The position numbers were made by a program, and so were the translations under genes. From positions 1 through 31,550 of IMG/VR virus record IMGVR_UViG_3300032053_002932: 31,550 bases of DNA. One strand, 5' to 3'. This DNA comes from a virus. The notes under the pieces were generated by a model, which had not been told where the DNA came from, did not search any database, and saw only the letters and a list, made by a program, of their open reading frames with translations. Below, piece by piece: positions 16,090 through 24,211 of this stretch (position 1 is the stretch's first letter; each line of letters starts with the position of its first letter).

Positions 16090-19000
16090 ATGCCGGGTTC
16101 AGATTACAGGGTAAGATTTGTAGGCGATCTTGGAAATCTAGCGCAATTCTCCGCAAGTATTAGAGGGGCTTATAGTTCTATCTCAAGCGCTTACCGTACA
16201 TCTGCTAGTGCCCCGGTAACTTCAATACGCTCTCCAAGCCTACAGACGAGCGGATTGACCACACAAATTGACGCATATAATAGAACCTTAACTCAATCAG
16301 GGCAAGTTTTCCATAGATATGTTAGCGGATATACCGCTGATATGAAGAGACTAGAAGTAAGTGCCCGGTCATTAGGAGTCGGTGGTAGTGGTTATAATAC
16401 TGGAAGAGGGAAGTATGGCTCTTTTGGAACACGGTTAGATAGTGCTGGAAGGGCTATTGTCTCTGGTAAAGATATTAAACCTATATATGACACATTCGCT
16501 ACAGGGCAATATAAAGTAGTTACAGCAGATTTAGATAGGGTAGAGGCTGCACAGAAGCGCTTAATACCGCTAGAGAGACAACTAGCAGCAATTGAAAAGC
16601 AGCGTATTTTTCAATTAGCTCAAATAAATGCTCTACAGGGCAACGCCATTCTTAGAAAAGGTGACTTAGAGACTACAAGATATAGGGCTGGGACTAAAGT
16701 AAATGCGCTGTCTGATATCGCTGGTGGTACAGTGGGGCATATGAAAGTTGATCCTAGTGGCCCTGAGTATAAAAAACTTTTAGATCGGAAAATACTAGCT
16801 CCACTTCCGGGTGCATTACCGGGAAGTCCGCACGTTATGCAAAATCTATTTAAAACGGATGCTGACTTAAATAACGCCATAAGATTAAATCAAATTGCGC
16901 CTGATCAGAGAATACAACAAGGTCTTGCGAGTATACGTAAACTAGGGCCAGTTCGTGCTATATATAATGCGGCTACTAATGATTTGGTTCTCCTTGAATC
17001 AGATATTTCAACATATAAGGCACAAGAGCAGAAAGTTATTAATAGTGCTACAAGAAAATCTAATGCAGCCAAAAGAAAGGCTGCACCACAATTAGCAGCC
17101 CTTGATGACGCTCTAAATAATTCAATAGCCCCAATATCCAAAGACCTTGACTTTCTACTACAGAAGTCTAAAGGTTTTAGAAAGAACTTTATTAGGCAAC
17201 TAGGCATAACGGCTCCCTATTTAGAGCCAATAGCGGATGCCCCAGTAGGTGCTTCGGCAGCAGAGAAGAGCAGAGTTAGAGCCCAACAAGCAAGAATTGC
17301 GCCACAGAGAGAAGCTTTTGCTAAAGAATTATTAGCAAGGGGTATAACTCCAGATTCAGTTAAGATGAACTACGATTATGAGCGTGGAGTATATGGCGTA
17401 ACAGCGGCTGTTAATGGCCTTAATGGTGTTCAAGGGCGTCTTTCTGCCACATTTGATAAGAATCTAAATCAGCTAGAAACAAACGGACGCGGATTACGTG
17501 GATATGGGGGCTTTTTACGTCAGACGGGAAAAGACCTACAGAAAGTATTAGAATGGACTGTTGCTACAACCCTTGTCTTTGGAGCATTAGGGCTAGCAAT
17601 TGGAAGCATATCTAAAATAAATCAGGTAAATATGGATTTGGAGCGATTTGCTATCGCTGCACGAACTTCAAGAGAAGAAACGGATTCGCTATTCAAATCA
17701 GTAGCGCAAATTGCACAAGAAACTGCTACTCCGTTAGTTGAATTAACTGCTGTAATGGATGATATTGCTATTGCTACACGCAAGGCTGGTCAGACATCAG
17801 AACAGTGGCGAGCCTCTATCTTAGACCTTACTAAAGCTGTAGGTATTTTAACTAACTTAACAGGTGTCGATACTGTTAGAGCAACAGACCTTTTGAGTGC
17901 TGCCTATAAGCAACTTCAGATACAACCTAAGCAGATTATAGGCGTATTAAATAAAGTATCTGCTGTAGCCGGTGGAAATGCAAAATCTATTGAAGATATT
18001 GTTTCGGCTCTTGGTAGCGTTTCAACGGCAGCACAGGCTGCTGGATTATCTCTAGATGAACAAATTTCTTCAGTACAGGTTCTATCACAGGTAACAAATA
18101 AGTCCTCTTCAGACCTTGCAACATCCTTTAAGAATCTATTTGGTGCTATAAGTTCACCCGGCTCTGTAAAAATACTTGATAAATTTGGTATTTCTGTAAG
18201 AAATGTAAATGGTGAACTACGTCCATTCCTTGAAATCTATAAAGATATTTATGATGCTAGACAATCCGGTAAAATTAGTGATGGTAATTTCCAAGACGTT
18301 CTAAGGGGTATTTCAGGTGGCCCAAGACGCGCACCTGATGCAGCAGCCCTGCTAGAGAACATGCCTTTAATCTGGGAACAACTCACTAAGTCAGTAAATG
18401 CTACAAATGAAGCCCTTATTGCTAATGCTAGAATTATTGAAACCAACTCTGCTAAGTTACAGAAAATTAAAAGTGCTTTTGATGCAACCCTAATTCAAAA
18501 CTTTACTGATACAGTAAATAAACTAGTTTCTGCTTTAGTTACTTTAGGTACAGCCCTGACTGATATATTTGGTGGTCTAAATGTTAGCGGATTAGTTTCT
18601 GGTGTTACCCAACTGCTACTAATGATTGCTGCTATGGTAGCGCTTAATAAGCTACTAGGACCGGGGGGATTTTTACGTAGGGGAATAAGAGGTTTAAGAG
18701 ACGATTTTGGTGATCTAATTTCTAAAGAAGCAGCTTTTGCATCCCAATACTCTAAAGCTCAAATAGTAAGACTGGGCCAAGGGCCTGCTTCTTTGCCTAG
18801 CTACAGGGGTAATAAGCCAGTCAAGGGATTCGGACCCAACACGACCGCACAGGTTGACGCTTCCATCGCTGGGCTTGCTGGCCGATACGGCAAGATCGGG
18901 TCTGTCTCATGGGATTCTGTATCTGGAACAGCACAAACTGGAGCATACGATGATGGGGTCAAAGGCAATATTTTGCTCAACCGCAACCCGAAGATGTTCG

Positions 19001-22000
19001 CTGGGTTGGGGCTCAATCAGGTCGTAGAACACGAATACGGACATCGTGTTGCCGATGTCATCTCTAGGCAGGGGGTCGTCGCAAGGGCTCGTTTGGGCTA
19101 TGTAAGTATGCGGGCGAGACTTAAGTCTCCTACGGTGTACGGCAGAGGAAGTCCGGGGGAGGCATTCGCGGACCTATTCCAGCGAGTAAACGCGGGCGGC
19201 GTAATACCCAAGGGACAAGAGGGGAATGCCCGTCGAATGCGGGCACTTCTCGATAGATACGCAGTCGGAGTACCAACAGGAGGGGCGTTGCCTCCAATTC
19301 CCGGCTTACGAGTAGTTGGACCCTCCGGTGTTCCTAAGGTTGCTCCTAAGGCTTCTAAATTACCAGCGGGATATACACCAGCAATACCGGGGTTTGTAGG
19401 CCCTTATGCTCCACTAGGCTATACGCCTACTGGTAAAATTAAGAGTCTTCCGCCAAGACAAGGATACAAGGTAGTTGGGGCCATAGGTAATCAGCAATAT
19501 ATTCTAAAACCAGCACCGGGATTTAAGGTAGTTGGACCCATAGGTAATCAGACTTATGTGGCAAATCCAACACCCGCTGCAAATCAAATGTATGAAACCA
19601 CTACCCCCGTGGTTGGAAAATTACCAAAAGATTATAACCCAAAAAATGCCTATCCAACCCTAACCCCAATAAAAGGCTATGAAATAAAGCCAGATGCCAA
19701 TGGTAATCAGCAGTATCATCTAAAGCCTGTTAAGGGCTTTGACGTAGTTGGCCCTCTAGGTAATCAAAGGCTTATGCCTAAAACTCCAGTACCTAAAGGC
19801 GTTGTTATACAACAAGGCTCGGGCGTAGGTTCTACGCTACGGGCTGAAGCAGAACTACTGAAGAATAGAACCCTTGGTAGTTCTAAAGGTAGGATGGCTC
19901 TTGGGGCTGGTGCAGGAGTTGCAGCCGCAGCAGGACTTGCCGGTATTGGAACATTAGTGGGGGGTAAAGGTTCTGGGGCTCTTGGCACAGTAGCTACTAT
20001 TGGACAATCAATAGGGCCGATGTTAATGTTGCTTGGAGGCCCTGCTACTATTGCGGCTGGTGTTGCTTTAACAGCCTTATCTACAGGATTGCAGATTCTC
20101 AATGATGAAGAACAAAAGCAAATTCAGACTCAAAAAAATCTAAAATTATCTATATATGATGAGATAAAAGCTCTACAGGAACAACGCAGAGCAGTTGAAA
20201 CAGCAGGGGCTGCACAAAAGGCTGCTGGAGAAGTTATGCAGTCCTTTAAAGGGAATACTAAATTAACTGTCGAAGAAACTAATCAGTTAAGTCAGGCACA
20301 AAAAGCTTATGTTGAAGCATCTTTTGATCTTATAGATGCAAATTCCCAAATTGCTCAATCTATCGAGGAATTAACGATATTAATCCCACAATTAAAGGAT
20401 GCCTATGGCGGATTGAGTGCAAAAGCCTTGACAGGGTTTGGTCCAGATGCACTAAAGAAACTCGCAGCACAGTTAGCGCAAGACATCTTGGACATAACAG
20501 TCCCCGGTGCTTCTGCAACTACTAAATATACCCCTGTAAAGTCGGGTACTCCCCAATCAATAGTTCTTGGTAAATCGGTATTTGGTGGCAACGACACGCC
20601 CCTCTCTTCGGAACAATTTAGTTCGAAGATTGGGAGCCCACAAGATGCTATTGACTTTTTAAGGGGAGCAGAAAGCGGGAATATTCTTAATGGTAAAGTT
20701 ATACCCAGTGGATTTGAGTTCAATAAGCAGACTGCTGATGCTTTTCGACTACAACTTATGAAGACAGAAGCACGAGATATTGATGGATTTAATGAGGCTA
20801 TAGGATTATTCGGTAAGTACGTTAACATGATTAACCTTCCCGGTGATCAACTATTTAATGCTCTCAACGCACAGGCAGCAATAGTACAATCTAAACTGGC
20901 AGTAGGGGGGCTATTAAGTGGGAAAGCGGATGACAAACAAACACAAGATCAGGGTACTAATGCTGCTGCCCGTATCGCAGTTGCTCAAAAAATATTTAGT
21001 TCAGATGTTGTAAGGGCCTTAAATGCTACTGATGAGTATTTTGCTACTCGTACCGTAGGAGAAACCCCTAGAGCTAATATGCCTACTGTATCTGGTATGG
21101 CAACTACTTTATTTGGACCAGATGGTATATCTGGCCTTATTGGGGATTCCTCATTAGGGATGGATATGACTATGAGGAAGGCTGAAGAACTACTTGAGAT
21201 ATATAAGCTATATCACCCAGAATTAGCTGGTCTAGTTGCGGGAACGCAAGAATATAAGCTTGCTGCATACGAACTTTGGACAGGGGTAAGCTATATGATT
21301 AGCGATGTAGATGAAAAAACTAAAGCCGCAAGTGAGGACATGGTAGCGGCATCAGATGCAATCTTGGCCGCTGCTAATGCATCTAAAATGAGCCTATATG
21401 AAGAATTAAGTAGTCTATATGGACAAAGAAATAGCCCAGACTATAAAGGAAAAGAAGGCCAAGAGAAATATAATGCAGAAGAGAACAGAATTAAGCAGAG
21501 TATTTCAGCAACAAACGCTTTAGGTCAAGCCTTTGCTGCAAATGTTGAATATCTAGATGAGTATAAAGCTGCTCTTGGGGAATTACATTATCTACAAGGC
21601 ATACAATTAATTGAGGATAACAGTCAATTAGGGGATGCTCTAATGGCTACTGCTAAAAGGCTGGGACTAACAGGACATCAAATTAAAATTTTAAAAGGGC
21701 AACTTGTTAATTTATTGAGTGCCATGAGGGAAGTTAAGAACGTAAAAGCCGTATTTAATGTGGAAGCAAATATGCCAACAGCACAATTTAAAGACTACCT
21801 ATTAAAACTTAGGGCAACAGTTATGGCAGTTCTAGTAGCTAGTAAATCTCTGCCCGCTGGCGCGCCCTTGGCCTCATCAATTGTAGCAATGAATAGTGCA
21901 GCATTAAATGCTATAAATAGAGCCTTAGCCTATGTTAGTAAGGAACAAAATTATCAATCTGGGGTTAATGCTAGCCTTGGTTCTGGAAGTGCGGGAGGAG

Positions 22001-22533
22001 GCTCATCATCATCAGGCGGGGGGAGTCATGCGGGTAGGGGTGGTAGCGCTTATAATAAGCCGGGATTACTGGATGTTCCAGAGGAATTTAAGGGTCAGGA
22101 TCGCTCTGTAGCCTCCCTACTAGCAGAAGCGGTTAAAAATGCTAGAAAACTACAGTCTCAAGTACCCGGTGAAACTAAAGCAAATAGGAAAGAGATTGTA
22201 GCAATTCTTGATGGCACAAAGAAGGTATTGCAAACCAAGGGAATTGGTGAAGAGTATCTACGAAGGGCTATGGAGGAACTTACAAATGAGATAAAGAAGC
22301 AAAATGACCTTATGTTGAAAACAGACCAAATAAGCAGGATCAGGGTAGGTGCAGGAAGTTTTGCAGCGATTGCAAACGTTCCAGTAAGTGCTATGGGCAT
22401 TAGTACTGGAGGGCCGGGGCAACCTATCAATGTTAACTTGAACGTTAATGGGCAGATACTTACCCCTGCGCAGTTAGAGCAACTAGCAAACTTGATTGCT
22501 GCTCAGATTAAAAAGGGTATGCTACATAACTAA
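16090..22533 (+). CDS. Tape measure protein with embedded metallopeptidase-like domain
   Basis: This 2147-residue protein sets tail length and is ejected ahead of the DNA. From about residue 490 to 770 it matches the TP901-type tape measure core (for example ATPLVELTAVMDDIAIATRK, GISGGPRRAPDAAALLENM). Hydrophobic segments occur at about 489-510, 838-857 and 1270-1340, typical of membrane-inserting tape measures. Between residues ~905 and 1062 is a GC-rich block with HEYGH (H981, E982, H985) and GEAFADLF (E1024). Then come five ~20-residue imperfect GNQ repeats (1072-1235), long helical regions, a Ser/Gly/Ala linker (1958-1990) and a short C-terminal tail with a NVNLNVNGQ strand. At about 0.15 nm per residue the full chain would imply a tail of up to ~320 nm, less for globular inserts. 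Confidence 0.93.
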   Translation: MPGSDYRVRFVGDLGNLAQFSASIRGAYSSISSAYRTSASAPVTSIRSPSLQTSGLTTQIDAYNRTLTQSGQVFHRYVSGYTADMKRLEVSARSLGVGGSGYNTGRGKYGSFGTRLDSAGRAIVSGKDIKPIYDTFATGQYKVVTADLDRVEAAQKRLIPLERQLAAIEKQRIFQLAQINALQGNAILRKGDLETTRYRAGTKVNALSDIAGGTVGHMKVDPSGPEYKKLLDRKILAPLPGALPGSPHVMQNLFKTDADLNNAIRLNQIAPDQRIQQGLASIRKLGPVRAIYNAATNDLVLLESDISTYKAQEQKVINSATRKSNAAKRKAAPQLAALDDALNNSIAPISKDLDFLLQKSKGFRKNFIRQLGITAPYLEPIADAPVGASAAEKSRVRAQQARIAPQREAFAKELLARGITPDSVKMNYDYERGVYGVTAAVNGLNGVQGRLSATFDKNLNQLETNGRGLRGYGGFLRQTGKDLQKVLEWTVATTLVFGALGLAIGSISKINQVNMDLERFAIAARTSREETDSLFKSVAQIAQETATPLVELTAVMDDIAIATRKAGQTSEQWRASILDLTKAVGILTNLTGVDTVRATDLLSAAYKQLQIQPKQIIGVLNKVSAVAGGNAKSIEDIVSALGSVSTAAQAAGLSLDEQISSVQVLSQVTNKSSSDLATSFKNLFGAISSPGSVKILDKFGISVRNVNGELRPFLEIYKDIYDARQSGKISDGNFQDVLRGISGGPRRAPDAAALLENMPLIWEQLTKSVNATNEALIANARIIETNSAKLQKIKSAFDATLIQNFTDTVNKLVSALVTLGTALTDIFGGLNVSGLVSGVTQLLLMIAAMVALNKLLGPGGFLRRGIRGLRDDFGDLISKEAAFASQYSKAQIVRLGQGPASLPSYRGNKPVKGFGPNTTAQVDASIAGLAGRYGKIGSVSWDSVSGTAQTGAYDDGVKGNILLNRNPKMFAGLGLNQVVEHEYGHRVADVISRQGVVARARLGYVSMRARLKSPTVYGRGSPGEAFADLFQRVNAGGVIPKGQEGNARRMRALLDRYAVGVPTGGALPPIPGLRVVGPSGVPKVAPKASKLPAGYTPAIPGFVGPYAPLGYTPTGKIKSLPPRQGYKVVGAIGNQQYILKPAPGFKVVGPIGNQTYVANPTPAANQMYETTTPVVGKLPKDYNPKNAYPTLTPIKGYEIKPDANGNQQYHLKPVKGFDVVGPLGNQRLMPKTPVPKGVVIQQGSGVGSTLRAEAELLKNRTLGSSKGRMALGAGAGVAAAAGLAGIGTLVGGKGSGALGTVATIGQSIGPMLMLLGGPATIAAGVALTALSTGLQILNDEEQKQIQTQKNLKLSIYDEIKALQEQRRAVETAGAAQKAAGEVMQSFKGNTKLTVEETNQLSQAQKAYVEASFDLIDANSQIAQSIEELTILIPQLKDAYGGLSAKALTGFGPDALKKLAAQLAQDILDITVPGASATTKYTPVKSGTPQSIVLGKSVFGGNDTPLSSEQFSSKIGSPQDAIDFLRGAESGNILNGKVIPSGFEFNKQTADAFRLQLMKTEARDIDGFNEAIGLFGKYVNMINLPGDQLFNALNAQAAIVQSKLAVGGLLSGKADDKQTQDQGTNAAARIAVAQKIFSSDVVRALNATDEYFATRTVGETPRANMPTVSGMATTLFGPDGISGLIGDSSLGMDMTMRKAEELLEIYKLYHPELAGLVAGTQEYKLAAYELWTGVSYMISDVDEKTKAASEDMVAASDAILAAANASKMSLYEELSSLYGQRNSPDYKGKEGQEKYNAEENRIKQSISATNALGQAFAANVEYLDEYKAALGELHYLQGIQLIEDNSQLGDALMATAKRLGLTGHQIKILKGQLVNLLSAMREVKNVKAVFNVEANMPTAQFKDYLLKLRATVMAVLVASKSLPAGAPLASSIVAMNSAALNAINRALAYVSKEQNYQSGVNASLGSGSAGGGSSSSGGGSHAGRGGSAYNKPGLLDVPEEFKGQDRSVASLLAEAVKNARKLQSQVPGETKANRKEIVAILDGTKKVLQTKGIGEEYLRRAMEELTNEIKKQNDLMLKTDQISRIRVGAGSFAAIANVPVSAMGISTGGPGQPINVNLNVNGQILTPAQLEQLANLIAAQIKKGMLHN
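18790..19290 (+). other. GC-rich metallopeptidase-like insert within the tape measure gene
   Basis: This block has markedly higher GC (the 18841 line is 63%, the 19021 line 55%; a typical tape-measure line, 17881, is 40%) and other codon choices (CGG, CGC, GTC, ATC) than its flanks. It encodes HEYGH, the HExxH zinc-binding signature, with a downstream GEAFADLF whose E1024 (39 residues after H985) could be the third zinc ligand as in gluzincin-type peptidases. Upstream GAYDDGVKGNILLN looks like the edge-strand region of such a fold. The chain continues into the tape measure without a break, so it is an embedded domain, not a separate gene. Substrate is unknown. Confidence 0.7.
19303..19794 (+). 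repeat. Imperfect ~20-residue GNQ repeats in the tape measure
   Basis: Five imperfect copies are read in translation, each built round a VVG or G-x-x-V-V-G start and a GNQ centre: LRVVGPSG, YKVVGAIGNQQY, FKVVGPIGNQTY, YEIKPDANGNQQY, FDVVGPLGNQRL. Pro-rich spacers separate them. They follow the metallopeptidase-like block directly and precede the hydrophobic segment. They look like a flexible linker or small strand repeats. Confidence 0.7.
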
Positions 22534-22548
22534 AGGAGGCTAATCCAT

Positions 22549-23295
22549 ATGGCACCAATTCCACAGTATCTAGCAAAATTTAATGGGCACGTACTACCGG
22601 GCTACGTACAAAGAGAATCGTTTGACTCTGAATTAAATATCTCCGCACATTACGGTGCCTATATTGATGGGTCTAATTCTGAGGATACCGGGCTTGCTAA
22701 TAAAAATGTTCAACTACGATTAAAGGTTTGGGAGCAGGACTATATTACCTGTAAGCAGCAAATAGAGTTAGCGGCTACAATGCTGCGCTCTGTGCGAGGA
22801 AAATTTGCTCCACTTTATATTGGCTATACAGATAGATATTATACAGCAATGACTAAATCAATTAGCACGGATAAAGCTGCTGGAGAGAGCGTAAAACTTG
22901 CTGAATATGAGGCATCTTTTGAATGCAAGCCTTGGATAACTAGTGATGCCTTATATACATTAAGTGGCACAGGACTGATTGATACTGATCAAGTATCAAG
23001 GACAATTATTAATGGTAGCATGACGCCAACTGTTGTTACATTAACAGGAACCGATGTTACAATTAGTGGTTATACAGATACAGGAGATTTTACAGGATAT
23101 TTCGCTGTATCGGGGGCTATGGTAGATTTAATTATAGACTCTGAAAGCTTTACTGCAACGGCTGCTGGTGAAAACATGAACTCAAATATGCTTACCGTTG
23201 ATTATCAATTGAATGTTGGGGTAGGTAAAACGAATTTCCTAATAACTGGAGCATCAAGTTGTAGTATAAAGTATTATGATCGTTGGTATTTATAA
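22549..23295 (+). CDS. Distal tail protein (Dit-like, probable)
   Basis: This 248-residue protein is the first gene after the tape measure, with a strong RBS (AAAGGAGG). Its N-terminal ~130 residues match the general Dit pattern: YLAKFNGHVLPGYVQRESF, then LRLKVWEQDYITCKQQIELA and RSVRGKFAPLYIGYTDRYY, which in family members forms the ring-shaped hub at the tail tip. The C-terminal ~110 residues look like a beta-sandwich (VTLTGTDVTISGYTD). The Dit hub would connect the tail tube to the fibre genes that follow. Family membership is inferred from pattern and gene position. Confidence 0.6.
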   Translation: MAPIPQYLAKFNGHVLPGYVQRESFDSELNISAHYGAYIDGSNSEDTGLANKNVQLRLKVWEQDYITCKQQIELAATMLRSVRGKFAPLYIGYTDRYYTAMTKSISTDKAAGESVKLAEYEASFECKPWITSDALYTLSGTGLIDTDQVSRTIINGSMTPTVVTLTGTDVTISGYTDTGDFTGYFAVSGAMVDLIIDSESFTATAAGENMNSNMLTVDYQLNVGVGKTNFLITGASSCSIKYYDRWYL

Positions 23296-23320
23296 TGAAT
23301 AAATTTGTAGGTGGGATATA

Positions 23321-24151
23321 ATGGCAGGATTTACATCATATGACGATTTAATTCTTGAAGCAACTGTAAATGGTAAAAGTTATCGCTGGGATTTCTATAA
23401 AGCCGGTGGAACGGCTCCAGCAGCGGGTATTTGGTACTCCCTAGCAAGATTAGGGGGCGTTCCATTAGCTATTAGTGACGGTGCAGCAGGAAGTGCAACG
23501 CCGGGGGCTGGGGGAACGGCACTTACAAATAGCGCAGGAACGATTACTTTAGCAGATACTTCTACGGATCTAAAAGCACTAGTAGGTATTGAGGCAAGCG
23601 CAGCCACAGCCCTAAATCTAATGATCTATGATCGTCTTGTTCACGTATCTGGTATTGTTAATAACTCTACAGGGAACAAGGATGTTGGATCGGCTGCTCT
23701 TCCAAGGTATACAGATGGTAAAGGTGTTCAGGTTTGGTTAGAGTATACTACGGGAGGAACTGCGACTGCCTCCGTAGTTAATATGGCATCATATACAGAT
23801 AATGAGGGAAACGCTGGACAAGCGGGTGGAAATATTACAGCGCCAGCCACAGCAATGGTTCTTAACAGTATGTTTGGACCGCTACCCCTAGCATCAGGGG
23901 ACCTCGGGGTTCAAGCCGTACAAACATTGAACGTAGGTACGGCATCTACAAGCGGTGTGGTACAGCTTATTCTTATGCGCCCTCTTGCTACACTTTATGT
24001 TCCAGCAAACGTTTATGCATCTAAAGACCTTGTTCTAGAATTTACGTCACTTCCACAAATGGTGGATGGTGCTAGTCTTTGTTTAGCATATAGAGCAACA
24101 GCGACAACAGCGGTTGGATTATATGGGGCAATAACAGTAGTTTGGGGATAA
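23321..24151 (+). CDS. Tail-tip or fibre-associated protein, unknown
   Basis: This 276-residue protein is low in charge and rich in A, G, T, V and L. It has no membrane segment; short strands predominate (for example VQLILMRPLATLYVPANVYA, LCLAYRATATTAVGLYGA). A Gly/Ala-rich loop lies at about residues 50-70. It is between the Dit-like gene and the giant fibre, so it is probably a tail-tip or fibre-joining component. I do not recognise the family. The RBS is GTAGGTGGG. Confidence 0.55.
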   Translation: MAGFTSYDDLILEATVNGKSYRWDFYKAGGTAPAAGIWYSLARLGGVPLAISDGAAGSATPGAGGTALTNSAGTITLADTSTDLKALVGIEASAATALNLMIYDRLVHVSGIVNNSTGNKDVGSAALPRYTDGKGVQVWLEYTTGGTATASVVNMASYTDNEGNAGQAGGNITAPATAMVLNSMFGPLPLASGDLGVQAVQTLNVGTASTSGVVQLILMRPLATLYVPANVYASKDLVLEFTSLPQMVDGASLCLAYRATATTAVGLYGAITVVWG

Positions 24152-24158
24152 TACCTAT

Positions 24159-24180
24159 AAATTAGAATATAATCTAATTT
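24159..24180 (+). promoter_or_regulatory. AT-rich inverted repeat upstream of the giant fibre gene, possible promoter
   Basis: AAATTAGA (24159-24166) pairs with TCTAATTT (24173-24180) around a 6-nt loop. The loop side contains TATAAT (24168-24173), a perfect -10 hexamer, but the best upstream -35-like sequence (TTGGGG, 24142-24147) is 20 nt away. There is no T-tract after it, so it is not a terminator. Confidence 0.3.
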
Positions 24181-24211
24181 GAATACAATCAAAGTGTAGG
24201 TGAAATTTTAA

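Noticed and set aside
20403-20828. 141-codon open frame on the - strand
   Set aside because: It lies wholly within the tape measure gene, which has a clear protein pattern; no ribosome site or family resemblance. Other - strand frames (for example 1234-1560, 3587-3880, 19764-20102) are similar shadows.
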